NCBI GenBank assembly: GCA_951217055.1
Contig: OX578279.1
Coordinates: 26,004,173 to 26,068,172, forward strand
Direction: 5' to 3'
Length of the DNA stretch: 64,000 nucleotides
Source: Gerris lacustris
Lineage: Eukaryota > Arthropoda > Insecta > Hemiptera > Gerridae
This document shows, in pieces, positions 35,160-46,372 of the stretch. The notes under the pieces were generated by a model, which made no database searches, was not told the origin of the DNA, and was given only the letters and a program-made list of their open reading frames with translations. A program made the translations under genes and the position numbers. Positions within the stretch are counted from its first letter, which is position 1, and every line of letters starts with the position of its first letter.

Positions 35160-35960
35160 ACGCTGCTTTAAGAAGAGAAATTATTATAAACTTTGCTTTA
35201 GCCAGTAAAAGACATTAACTAAATTCAAGCCGCGAGTTAAACAATGTTTTCTTTCTACCGTCCCCGCCGAGTAAGATAAAATAATTAAATTCAACTTTAG
35301 GCGTTTAACTTGATTTACCGAGGAAAGGCCTTTAAAGCTCGAGAAATAATGACAGTTAAAGCAAAAAGTCTTTAATTGCACACTAGAAGGGGAAAGAGTG
35401 GGGGGAGATGTTTCCATAATAACTTATATGTTAATTTGAGATTAAGGAAAGGAGGAGGGTTAGCACTCTCGGGGTGCAGCGCGACATTACATTTACATTA
35501 AAGATACATTTACTAAAGTGTCTAGTTTTAGTCCTAATTAACTGTTAGGGGCTAAATCATCAAAACACTAGGTGCTGCCAAACTGCGCTCCAACTCTTTG
35601 GGAACGGAGCCTGGCGCTCCAAGCGGCAAGATCCCGCACAACTTTATACCATATTTCATTAAGTTTCCCCTTTGCTCTCTACACTTTAAACATTATTTGT
35701 ACAACCTGAACTTACCCCGGGTTCCTTTCTCTCTCTCCGGAACCTCCATTATGCCCGCACATCCAAACAACTAACTACTTATCTAGACAAACACCGTTCT
35801 AAATAACTTTTATGATGATTTAGAACAGTTATTTCATCCGGTAAAATTTGATTAAGGCCAGGAAGAAGGGAGCCGTAGGGGGAGGTAACCGCGAAATACT
35901 GCGCTACAGGGCCCTATATAAAACCGGTGAAAGCCCTTGAAACTTAACTAGACTCGAATA
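35160..35960. other. non-repetitive higher-GC island, candidate regulatory DNA
   Basis: Long for this window and balanced in composition. It includes cctaattaactgttagggg, a ctccaactctttggg/gcctggcgctccaagcg region, ccggttt/aaaccgg words and inverted words around gttctaaataactttta/tttagaacagttatt (35797-35832). There is no domain in the 77-codon minus frame (35184-35417) and no TIR. A tatataaaaccgg word at 35912 could be a TATA box but no transcript follows that I can identify. Conserved regulatory DNA is inference. Confidence 0.35.
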
Positions 35961-37924
35961 AATAAAAACTAGATTACTTGAAGAAGAAAAATAACGCCCT
36001 CGCAAAACTACAGCTATGATTCAACTCGTCTTATTGATCACGTGAAAATGTTAATATGCAACTTACTTTGTAACATACACATTAATTAACAAAAACTTCC
36101 AACATTGCTCTACAAACTATAAAATTCAATGCCTCTAACCCAAGCATATTTTCTCTCTAAACGAATGCAAAATAATACTGTTTTTAAATAATATTTTCTA
36201 CCCAGACTTTCTAGTACTAATCCAATTATTTACAGATATGGTTTCGCTGTAAAATGTAGATTGAATTTGGATTTCGTATTTACAAATTTAGTTGTTTGCA
36301 TTAAAAATAAATTAATCTCTCTTCAACTTTTCCCATAGGTCGGCTATTTCTTGTATGCAGCGTAGGATCAGTGGTTTAAATTCTAATTCTCAACCTCCAG
36401 GAAATAAATATATTCTAAGATATATACGCTTTAATTACATTAAGCTGGTAATTACATTACCATATTTCTATGCCTAATTATCGTTGTTGAACTATATGGT
36501 TACGAACAACAATTTAAGGCAAACACTATGAGAGTTTTGATGAGAGCAAACTAACTTCAAATTGAGAATTCTATTTATACATATAAAATGAAAAATAAAT
36601 TTAGTTGGAATAATTCCAACAAGTAATTATTTACATAAATATTCATTAAGAAATTATATTTAAAAAGATAAAAGAAAATATAATAAAATCTTTTCAGTGT
36701 GTATATTTAATTATCAATTTGTTAAAAGAATATTTATCTTATACATATGATTCTACAAGGAATAATTTAATATTCTTATTGCTCATATAAATTTCAGTTA
36801 ATTTATGGAGATTTAAGTATTTTTCCTAGTACTAAATCAATAATGAAATAAATATTAAACTATAATTAAATCAATGTTTTCATTTGCTTTATTGTTTTAC
36901 GACGAGTGTGGGAACGGACAGAAGGGCCTTATTGTCTCTAGGGATACCAACTGACTCCCACATTTAGTACCTTTGAAACCTCACGGAATAAAAGTAAAAG
37001 GTAACAAAGGAAGTAGAGGAAGAAAGTAAGTGAAAAGGATTTTGATGACAATAGTCAACCTAACCAGATTCATTATCACTTATTTTTTAGAAACTAAAAC
37101 AATCAACAGAGAAAAAAAAACAAAAAAAATATACAACTGAAAGTGAAAAAAAAAGAGGTCTTTTGAGAATTCAATAATAAAAGATATGATAATAAGGATA
37201 TAGTTACAAAACAAATTAATAAATTCGAACAAATACTCTAAATTAAACGCATAAAAATGCTTATTAAATGTAAACAAACGATATTTACGAGTAAATACAT
37301 AGTAAGCAAGTAACACTTTAAAATAGATATTGTTACATCTAACTCAAATTAAAGAACTACCAGCCAGGAAGTAAGATTTAAAACTTTTATCTACTTAGAA
37401 AAATGTATGAAACTTTCGTTTTAAGGTGGTATCGACCTATACAATCGGTCTAACACCATATAGTTAATACGTATTGAAAACGTTGTTGCATTCATTTGAA
37501 GTGAACTTTTATTTGATATTTTTCGCAAAAAAAATAAACCTTGAAAATATATATTTAATATCAAAACGTTTCTCGCGAGTATGATTGTGAATTAAATTCA
37601 ATCACGTTATAATGAAACTATACAACTCCCCGGGGAAAATCAAGCACAAACAGCGTATATCTGTTCTATACAACTCATAATAAACCTTCTCATATGCAAC
37701 TATATAATCACTTCGTCCAGAGTTTTCCATTTTTTAGTGGTTTCGGGTTATTGTTGTTAAACTTAATTATTATTGAACTTTTTACCAAAATTAAACATAA
37801 AATAATTCCTACCCGGCGAGGAATCGAACTTAACCTCACCCTTAGAAATTATATAAATGTTTAATTCTTACGTTAAGGGACTACAAAATTTAATTCGTTA
37901 ATAAAAATCGTCGTAAACATTTTT
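35961..37924. other. stretch without recognisable gene
   Basis: AT-rich. A 78-codon minus frame (37080-37316) is Phe/Ile-rich low-complexity. A degenerate tRNA B-box-like word (reverse complement of ggaatcgaac) lies at about 37821-37830. Nothing else. Confidence 0.4.
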
Positions 37925-38140
37925 TAGAAATAATTTCGTTTACCATTTTAAGAGTTTTTGGGAGGTAGCGCCCTCATATTTAGAGTTAAAATATTTTTTT
38001 TTCTCGATTTCGCTATGTATGACTGATTTCATTGTAATCGTAGTGTAAATTAGGCAACGGACATTTCTTTTAAAAACTACTTTTTGTACTCAAGGGACCT
38101 CCTTAAACGTGTAAATATATCTAAATCTCAAAATTGCCAA
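37925..38140 (-). repeat. dispersed repeat, same family as 5.6 and 24.1 kb
   Basis: Read on the minus strand: aaggaggtcccttgagtac, aaaaagtagtttttaaaag and aaatgtccgttgcc, then a gaaatcagtcatac block and gagggcgctacctcccaaa. These match the order of blocks in the 24.1-kb copy. Truncated at both ends. Confidence 0.6.
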
Positions 38141-38152
38141 AAAACTAATTTT

Positions 38153-38590
38153 TTGGAAGAAATTACTAATTTTAAATAAATTTAAACGGATAATTACTTT
38201 TAGATTTAATTACTAAGAGTAAGTTCCACAAAAACTTGGAAGAAATAACTAATTTTAAATAAATTTAAACAAATAAATACTTTGAGTTTTAATCACTTTA
38301 AATAAAGTTCCGCACAATATCAATAGGGATATCTTAGCTAATTTATTATTCTTTCCTTAGAAAAAGTTTTAATAAAACAAATTTATTCTCTTAAAGCGTT
38401 TTTAAGTAATTTTTTTAACAAACTACGCAAGAATCAGTCAAATTTTAGTTAAAATGAAAATAAAATTATACTCATATGTGAGAATTACTCGATATTATGA
38501 ATGAAAATCTTGAAAGCAACAACTAATTTTAGATAAATTTAAACAGAAAATTACTTTGAGATTTACTCAATACGAATAAGATTTACAAAA
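38153..38590 (+). repeat. three diverged copies of an 83-bp unit
   Basis: Units beginning ttggaagaaattactaa (38153) and ttggaagaaataactaa (38236) are in tandem with an 83-bp period. A third lies at about 38511-38590 (caactaattttagataaatt). Each contains taaatttaaac and attactttgagattta-like blocks. AT-rich minisatellite. Confidence 0.65.
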
Positions 38591-39290
38591 CAAATAAATA
38601 CTTATTAAAATAAAATTATTTGTATAAGAATATGATATAAAAAATAAAGTTTAATTTTTTTTTAAAAAAAATGTAACATTTAGTTTTATATTTTCATTGA
38701 AACGTAGCATGTATTTATAAACCTGGCAACATATTTTATTTCAAAAAAAGGAAAAACTATTTTTCTTTATCCATCAGGGCATTTTATTTATTTATTTTTT
38801 TAAATAGTTTTTTCAAGAGAAAATGTTTATTAAAATATTTAGTTTTAACTTTAGATGTTGATTCCAGAGATACAGTGATTAAGTTGCCTTTTATTAAAAG
38901 AAAAATACTGTATTCAGTATGAATTAACTTTTCTAAAAGGCATTTACATTTAAAATTAACAGTTGAGAGAGCAAGATAATTGAATAGTTATTATATCGTT
39001 GCTCATAATTACTTTAAAACATTACGCTGCTTAGTTCCACCCACCACATTCGGTAAACATAAAACAGACTAAGATTTATAATTAGTTAAACAATGCGACC
39101 TTCTCATGTACAAAAACTGTTTGCACTTTGTTAGAAGTTTCTATGGAATACCAATAAAGGTAACTAATACCACCTAAAGGTAACATGACGGCAAAATTTG
39201 TTGCTTCTACCGAGATTATTGGAACCTAATTATAGGTAAATGAAACTAATGGAGCAAATTTGATTGAGCAATTTGATAAAAAATACGGTA
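38591..39290. other. stretch without recognisable gene
   Basis: AT-rich with poly(T) and poly(A) runs. No gene seen. Confidence 0.4.
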
Positions 39291-39518
39291 CTTCTTTTGA
39301 TTGTTACTCCCCTATGTTGTTTTAGAATATAAATGACTTTGGCTAAATAAGTATATAAAGAAAAAGGGATGTTTAGTCCAATGTACTTTTGTACAAAGGA
39401 ATATCACACTTCTGTTTTTATAAGGGGGTAACAGTCTAAAGAAGAACATTCCGTACACCTTCTTTAGATTGTTACTCCTCTCTGTTTTTTTTATAAGGGG
39501 AGTTACAATCTAAAGAAG
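39291..39518. repeat. four alternating copies of a 17-bp motif
   Basis: gtaacagtctaaagaag (plus, 39428-39444), its near-complement cttctttagattgttac (39459-39475), gttacaatctaaagaag (plus, 39502-39518) and cttcttttgattgttac (39291-39307) alternate in orientation, each next to a run of four or five G (or C). The first two can form a stem-loop with a 14-base loop. Confidence 0.65.
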
Positions 39519-39964
39519 TCCCAAAAATACTTAGTTACTACTTAGTATACTTTTAGTCATTTCTTAATTACAAACGAACCCACAGTTGAATCTTGGATAA
39601 CACACAGGATCTACCTAATACATCTGGGACAAATGATTAATATTAAGCTATAGAAGATAGTCTTAAAATTCAAAAAGGCAATAACACCTAACAAACCAAA
39701 AAACAATAATAGTTTCAATGAGTATCATATAAATATTCCTTACAGCAAGCCAATGGGGTTAGGTCAGCCAAATGGCTTATGCAAACATAATATAAGTGCC
39801 TTGTAGTCCTGCACCTACAACATCTGAATAAATAAAGAAAATTTAAGTGTAATGAATAAGGTGGTTTGTCACTCCATCTGTTGTACAAACCGTATAATGG
39901 ACATTCGTAAAAGGATGGACGCCACTACATTAAAGTAGCTACCCATTCACACGATGCGAGATGA

Positions 39965-40042
39965 AACCTTTGCAGGAATCGAACCTGGATCCCCTACTTC
40001 TAAAGATCGAATGAAAGCAATGCTTCTAATGACACGAACATT
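39965..40042 (-). pseudogene. tRNA-like remnant (minus strand)
   Basis: The minus strand carries a B-box-type word ggttcgattcc, a 4-of-5 paired T-stem (ccagg/cctgc) and, about 45 bases upstream, gtgtcattagaagc resembling a D-arm. No acceptor stem pairs with the 3' aaaggtt. Best read as a tRNA-derived repeat or pseudogene. Confidence 0.35.
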
Positions 40043-40838
40043 AACACAAAACGCGTTTCTTTCTTTCATGTTTTAATATCAAGTTTCATTTTACATAAAT
40101 ACAACATTTACTCTATCAACCATTTAGAGGTGGTTCTTACATACTTTGTTCTTAATATGGAGGATTGCAAAAATAAATGTCTTTCTTTATTCCTAATTTA
40201 AGTTATTACGTACTATTAGTGATTTGAATAGAGTAGCTATTATTCGTATGATTGGTTTTATCGATGAAAGTTATAACCTTCACACACAACCTAAGTTAAA
40301 CACCCACCTAACCAATTCATTTTTTTATTGCTTTGCACAACTACAAATGTTTACATTGTAACAAGTGATATGGATAAAAATGATTTACACGGCGAAAGCA
40401 ATGAAGAAGAAGAAGTAGTCCAGTGACTTAATGTATTAATAAGTGGCATTTAATGTAGTAAATTAATTATAATTAAATAATGATAAAGTAGATTAATAAT
40501 GTATATAAGATTTGAGAAATAGATAATATATTGTACTAATAATATTTAATATAAGATATATTTTAAAGGAGTAAATCTCTAGGCATCTGCCTGTACCGTA
40601 GGTCCAAGCTGGCTTTAAAACTACATTATAGATCATCTATCTAAGCTTGTTGTTTAGAGAAATCATAGACCTACGATCTAGAAGGCCGAGCAGTGACTTG
40701 CTCTTTGTGTGATGTTAGTGCGTTTAGTTTTGGTGTATAGTTGCATTGTTAATCGACGGGCGAAGGTAAGGTCAAGTTATCAGTCAGAGTTGGACTAAGA
40801 AATGGGAACTTGATTAAGGATAAATATGGGGGAAAGGT

Positions 40839-40876
40839 GTCATGCAAGACACACAAGGTGAGTGTTGCATGACACC
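40839..40876. repeat. hairpin with near-perfect arms
   Basis: gtgtcatgcaagacac and gtgttgcatgacac face each other around a short acaaggtga spacer. It is a compact stem-loop in otherwise unstructured DNA. Confidence 0.55.
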
Positions 40877-41874
40877 ACAGCAAAGGTGACGGGCACACTT
40901 TTTTTTCGTTTATCTATATTCATCATTTCCTCAATCAAGGTTCCAGATGTAACAAGTGACTCGGTATTATCGGATACAAGCAAGTGGGTTTTATGGACTG
41001 AAAGGGTTGTTTTGGGATGTTGGGGGATGTCAAGTATATAGGGAGTAAAGGAGCTGAGGGCTGAGTAAAGGAGCTAGGGGGAGTAAAGAGTAAGGACTGA
41101 GGTACTTAGCACTTACAGAACTAAGGAAGATCACGGAAAAGGAAGATTCAAAATTTACACAAAAAAGAATCTAACCGTAAGGTGATACCTGAGGAATAGG
41201 TTTACGGTAGGATACACCTATTTTTATTAATTTTTAAAAAGAATTCCTTATACTAAACAGACTTGCTCTATTAACTCTCATTTTAAAGGTAAGGTAATTG
41301 TCACTGACAGCTGAAGATTGAAAGTAACAGCTATAGATTCTTGATCCTACATATGGTGGGAGTGAAAGAAAAAATTAGGTATGTACTTACATACATTAAA
41401 ACCACTTTCAATAAATTTTAAAAATGAGTTTTAAAAGGGGGAAAATGAGTTTATGGTAAAGAGACTCTAAGTTAATTCCAAAATTAAAAATTAACTGATT
41501 GTAAACATACAGTGTAGCATATTTGAAATTATAAACGACAAACATAAAATTAAACAAATTAATATCGATGAAACAAAAACTTATGCGAATTCAAGTAAAA
41601 TTAATAATGTATTTTTGCCAACAACCGAATAATTTATTAATAAAAAAATGTTAACATGGTAATTAAAGTCAAATGTAGAAATGAATTCTGTTGAATATAA
41701 TTGAACTTTTCAACGATTTCCAGCACAAATATGAAAACGAACTTTCGCATTCAAATGCGTTCAAAACATAATAAATCTCTTTTAGGAATAAACAAACAGA
41801 TCGTCAGCATAAAGCCGACCAGCATTTCATTAATTATAAATTCTCTAAAAACTTAATAATTCCATAGAGTGAGA

Positions 41875-42370
41875 GAAGAGGCGGGTAAAGTAGAGGAGGG
41901 GGGACATTTACAATCGGTTGATATTTACATAGGGCTAGTACTTAATTCATTACAAACAACATTTTGATAAAATTTATAACAACATTAATAACGCAGATTT
42001 TCCCGCATATTCGGCCTAATTGGCAATTTTGGAGGGGGTAGGTTCTAGGAGAAGGGGGCGCCCCGATCCAAACTGCAATTTGCAATGTGGAAATAATTTC
42101 AATTAATTAATGAACTAAGCAGGGAGAAGGCCGGGTGGAGGTGGGATCCTGTTATATAATAACATTTGTGATCCAATCTCTCCAATAACTCAGGACCTGC
42201 GAGAGCACATCATGAGGAACCCAGAGCTTGCTTTGCTCCGGCTGCATAAAATTGTGTCCCACCACCCTCTTCGTCTAACTAATTACCCTACAAATTAGTC
42301 TATGAATTAGTATACAAATTAGATCTGTGAGGGGGTGGCGCCCTCTACACTCAATGGCCTTTTTTTATCC
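41875..42370. other. non-repetitive higher-GC island, candidate regulatory DNA
   Basis: Includes cattcggcctaattggcaa-like and aatttcaattaattaatgaa blocks, gaggaggggggacattt, gggggcgccccgatcc and tctccaataactcagg. Several TAATTA/TTAATTAA sites fall within about 150 bases (41940-42120). A triplet of attagtcta/attagtata/attagatct-like words follows at 42290-42325. No coding frame. The enhancer reading is inference. Confidence 0.35.
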
Positions 42371-43329
42371 CTCGTCTACTGTCCCAATTCTTATTAACAT
42401 TGTAAATATCCAGCATAAATTGCTGCATCGCTTTTTAGAATAAAATTGTTTTTTATTGTGCTTTAACAGTATCATTATCACTTACAACAACAAAATCAGT
42501 ATTATCGCAGAGGCTAAATAACCAGAAACATGTTAAAATGACAAAAAAAATAAAAGAAATAAGGGAATTTACATATGATGATATCAAATTTTGGTTTAAA
42601 TAATAATAAATTATTAGTCAAAAGTATTAAAATTTCAAGAAACATTTTCATAAGAATAAAAGAGCGATTGAATTATCTTGAAACAATATTGCCGAAGAAT
42701 GTTTTTCTGTGAGTGCCCTCATTACTGTACATCCCTGAGCACTATTATCTTAGAAATAAGATTTTTTTACGGGAAAGCGAACATCCTAATTAGAAAATAT
42801 TTTATTTTTAAATATCAAAAGCGTCGGTACCTAATAACAACGTTACCTACACCTTGTTGTAGAAGACTGTCTCCATATATAGGGAAACATTTATTTATCA
42901 ATTTAGCCTCAAAATCGGCATGACTCTATATTAGATATTTAGAATACATCATCGAAATCAATTAAGAAAGTAGGGTAAGCACCACGTTTCATTACAGACC
43001 AAAGAAAACTTTAAAGAAATATTTTTTCTGACTTACAAACCTAAATCTAATATATGCGCCAACACAATCATTTAACATAAATATTACATACCTACTGTTT
43101 GAGAATAAAAAATAAAACTTAAACGGAGTCATTACATAATTCATTAACACTTTTAAACAATTAATACCTTTAAAATTAGGCCATGACATAAGGGTAAACA
43201 AAAAAATATTATATTACAATTTAATCTGTCGTTGAAATTGTCAATTAAAACTAACTTCTTTTACTTTTTCATCAAAAAGGATGCAATTTCACATTTATAC
43301 ATTTTTAATTTATTAATTCTGTTTTCACA
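42371..43329. other. stretch without recognisable gene
   Basis: AT-rich. Frames of 81 codons (42678-42923, plus) and 69 codons (42992-43201, minus) show no domain and no good splice or start context. Confidence 0.4.
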
Positions 43330-44110
43330 TTAAATATGACAGCAAACAGTGTTAAACGATATTAAATAGATAGATATTAATTGAAAATCGGCTGAAAACA
43401 GTGAAATAAGCCTGTGTTTAGCCCAGGGGACGTTATTAATAAGGGGGTTGGGGGTCGGAGGAAATAGGGATTTATGATATGATTGAGCGCATTTATACAA
43501 GGAGTGATAATTGATATCTCTCGATATATAATACAAGCGCCGTTGTAGCGTTACAGGATTACAGGCATCAGTGACAGATTGTCCACCAAAATCAGAGAGA
43601 AAAACCAGATAGGGTAGGAGTGGGGGGAATTTCAAATATGAAAATAAATAAAATAAATTCTCCCCTAAAATTCGTCTCACGGTTTTATACTCAAAAAAGC
43701 TAAAGCTTGAGTAGAATGGGGGGGGGGGGGATTTGAATGGCACTCAACAAATTGTTCGGCTCATTTCATACCCCCCTCTCGGTGTCCTTTAAACTCCAGT
43801 ATGAAAAAGTCCTGGAAAACATATCATGGAGAGCCCCCCTTGTGTGCACAACTTTTCACCGAATGCTAATTAATTCAATGGGCCAGGTTAATTTCCCTGA
43901 AAACATTATTTAATTTGATGTAATTAAACGAGAGGAACACAGAACCGAGTAGTAGGGGGTTAGGGAGGCTCGCGTGTCCGGCGCCATGTTTTATTTCCGC
44001 GTTTTAACTTTTAATAACATCACGCCAAACAATTAAAATGTTTAATCACACTTTGCTTTTTAATCGACTCGAATCACAGGTTTTTTTTCAGATGTGCTCC
44101 AGTTTGTTAT
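43330..44110. other. non-repetitive higher-GC island, candidate regulatory DNA
   Basis: It contains gagcgcatttatacaagga, a gcgccgttgtagcgttacag block, aatgctaattaattcaatgg, gatgtaattaaacgagag, gtccggcgccatgttttatt and atcacgccaaacaattaaa. Homeodomain-type TAATTA cores and a TTTATT/TTTATAC Hox-like wording are concentrated here. The 137-codon minus frame (43330-43743) is the longest in the area but begins in poly(G/C) and shows no domain. It would be unusual for a host exon, though I cannot exclude it. Confidence 0.35.
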
Positions 44111-44719
44111 TGACTCTGGTTGGTTTTTTATCACAAAGAATTATTTTAATCTAATTAAAAGTGTTTTTTTTTTTTTTTTCTTTTTTTTTCCTTCCTAAAT
44201 TTACTTAACCATTAAATTAAAACTATGCTTATGATGTTTTTTTAATAGATACGGATTAAATGAGAAGTTAGAAGATTAATTTATGATTATGTACAAAGAT
44301 AAATCACATAATAATAATGGATTATTTTTTTTAATACAGAGAATAAATGTAATTTATAGATATAGCTATCAAAGGAAGAGAGTCAATGACTTATGATTCA
44401 CTTCTTCTTCCCGGCTTAACATTTAAAAATTGCATAGAGTTGAAGGAATTCAAATAAAACAAGACTTTTTTTCCCCCTGCCATCTAAAATACCAATATAG
44501 GATGTGGGTATTGGCGAGGTCAAACGGACAATACCATTTGCCCCTATCTTGTGGAAATAGTTCGTTCTAATAGAGAGAAGGGAGTTCAGGCACCCCTTGG
44601 GACCCAAGGTCTTACTGAAAGAAAGGAAATCAAAACTACATTTACTTAATATATGCTGAAAATAATCAGTCCACCGAGATTTTATAGAATTTGCTTAAAC
44701 AAATTAAATATTAGACAAT
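44111..44719. other. stretch without recognisable gene
   Basis: Poly(T) tracts (44163-44189) and AT-rich sequence. A 63-codon minus frame has no domain. Confidence 0.4.
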
Positions 44720-45068
44720 TTGAAAGAAAAGTCTCCCCACGTAAAAATATATTTAATAATTTTCCAAGCAGTTTTCAGCCACTATAGGGCCATCATCAGT
44801 GCCGAAAAGTGAAAAATGTTAATTAAAACGTTGAAATGATGGGATAGTAGTGACATGCCAAACCAGCAACTCAGAATAAGGCAGAATTGCTTTTAACCGG
44901 TGGAGTCTCATACCGGTTGCTGGTTTGGCATGACTCACTACACTTCCATCTTTTCAACGGGTTAATTAACATTTTTCACTTTTTGGCACTGATGATGGCC
45001 CTATAGTGGCTGAAAACCGCTTTGAAATTTATTAAATACATTTTTACGGGGAAAGACTTTCCTTTCAA
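44720..45068. mobile_element. foldback element, about 150-bp arms
   Basis: The left arm (44720-44868) and right arm (about 44917-45068) are reverse complements with modest divergence. Conserved blocks are cagccactatagggccatca, aaaagtgaaaaatgttaatt and catgccaaaccagcaac. The 45-base centre carries a further small hairpin (aaccggtgg...ccggtt). Each arm has a tgatgatggccctatagtgg stem-loop followed by ctgaaaacc. Non-coding and non-autonomous; probable MITE or foldback transposon. Confidence 0.8.
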
Positions 45069-45153
45069 CATTTCGTGATGAATTCCACTAACGCTTTACA
45101 TTTTAACTAAATATTAGACGTTAATGAAATTAATATTGTGATATAAAGGAACA
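45069..45153. other. short spacer
   Basis: Nothing recognised between the foldback element and the following direct repeat. Confidence 0.3.
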
Positions 45154-45332
45154 AACCAAAAACATCTGTAGCAAAAATTGGTTGAAATTATAACAAATTC
45201 ACATGGTAGCCCGACTCAGGTTATTTCCTGCATCAGGCAAGTTAAAGAAGTGAAGCAAAATTAACAAAATAGTATACCAAAAAAGGCGAATTATACAAAA
45301 AAACGAATAAAGACTTGGCGAACAATATGACA
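45154..45332 (+). repeat. direct repeat copy 1
   Basis: Blocks aaccaaaaac, gactcaggttatttcctgca, gcaaaattaacaaa, ttataccaaaaaa and gcgaacaatatga are shared in the same order with 46161-46372. The copies are about 1 kb apart and in the same orientation, like a pair of long terminal repeats or two insertions of one family. The segment between (45333-46160) has no coding frame. Confidence 0.6.
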
Positions 45333-46160
45333 TTATTTATTGTTAAACTTAGAATATTTTAGACTAATCCTAATCAAATAAAAAAAAAAAAATAAAAAAT
45401 TGTGTGCTAGAGAGTTAAATAATTGAGGGTTGAATTAAAAAAATTTCAATTTTTAATTTAAAAAAATGAAAAATCTAATCTGGCCTTTAAATAATAAAAT
45501 TGAATGTGATGTTACATTACCAAGTTACGGAGATAGCTAACTCAATGTTTAGTTTAGTTCAGCTTACCTAAAACAGAAAATAATTATAATATTATTAATA
45601 AATATATAAAAAAAAATTAAAATTGAAGTAGTTAAAGCAGTTGTAGCCTCAACGAGGAAAACTCATGAACAAACCCTGACAAAGCTATTATTATCTTTGA
45701 AGAATAGTCATCAAATAAAATAATCACCCCTCTGGTGAAACAAAAAACATACTGGCTTAAATACTAATTAATAATACTATTTCATGCTGTACTAATTTAG
45801 TTACTAATATTAATTAATATTTTTAGATAAAAGAAAGAATGGCTTGAGTGGCGCTGCAACTTATGCGTAGCCAAGCCAACTGTAGCGATGAAGTCGTGGA
45901 TGACAGGAGGTCAGAGTCCCATCAGTCTTAATATCTAAAGGCGCAAATCCTGAAAAAAATAAAAAGTCTTAACAGAACGATCGTCACTTTATTTATGAAG
46001 ATCTTAAGTCAGAGTAGTAGTAATAAGGTCCTAGTACTAGAACTAGACGGGTAGGCCGAAACACTTGATCGAACCTAGCAATTAGGTAATTTCTTAGTTT
46101 TCTTAGACCCATTTTACTAGCCCCGTGGTAGAGACTTCCAGCCACTTCACACGGTTTTGA
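45333..46160. other. sequence between the two direct repeats
   Basis: Mostly AT-rich. A GC-richer part at 45840-46080 (ggcttgagtggcgctgc, ggatgacaggaggtcagagt, ggtcctagtactagaac) is unassigned. If the flanks were LTRs this would be the internal region, but no gag/pol motifs, primer-binding site or polypurine tract could be seen. Confidence 0.35.
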
Positions 46161-46372
46161 AACCAAAAACAACCATGATAAAAATTAGTTGACATCATAA
46201 AAAAAAAATGCATATGATAGCACGACTCAGGTTATTTCCTACATCGGGCAAGCACTGTCTGTCCAAATTAAATCCAAGTTAACAGGTGATGCAAAATTAA
46301 CAAATTATTATACCAAAAAACTAATTATACCAAACAAAAATAATGAAATAAAAACTTCGCGACCAATATGAA
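46161..46372 (+). repeat. direct repeat copy 2
   Basis: Same order of blocks as 45154-45332 with about 33 additional bases (gcactgtctgtccaaattaa region). Ends cgcgaccaatatgaaatga. Confidence 0.6.

Larger units (their letters stand above)
39519..41829. other. stretch without recognisable gene
   Basis: Apart from the tRNA-like piece at 39965, it contains a block at 40575-40790 with ggccgagcag, ttaatcgac and gtcagagt words that recur at 46503-46570, so a weak dispersed family is present. A further block at 40835-40885 has tgtcatgcaagacacac/gtgttgcatgacacc, a near-perfect inverted pair. No coding region. Confidence 0.4.

Noticed and set aside
43330..43743. 137-codon minus-strand frame as a host gene
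   Set aside because: It begins in a G/C homopolymer region, shows no domain and has biased Ser/Phe/Leu/Tyr composition. It overlaps a non-coding-looking island.
44985..45020. Hammerhead-like CTGATGA...GAAAA in the foldback element
   Set aside because: There is an extra base between CTGATGA and the possible stem II, the stem pairs only with a one-base offset, and no stem I or stem III with an NUH site can be formed. Kept only as a structural motif.
45154..46372. LTR retrotransposon
   Set aside because: Direct repeats exist, but no primer-binding site, polypurine tract, TG/CA ends or gag/pol sequence were found.
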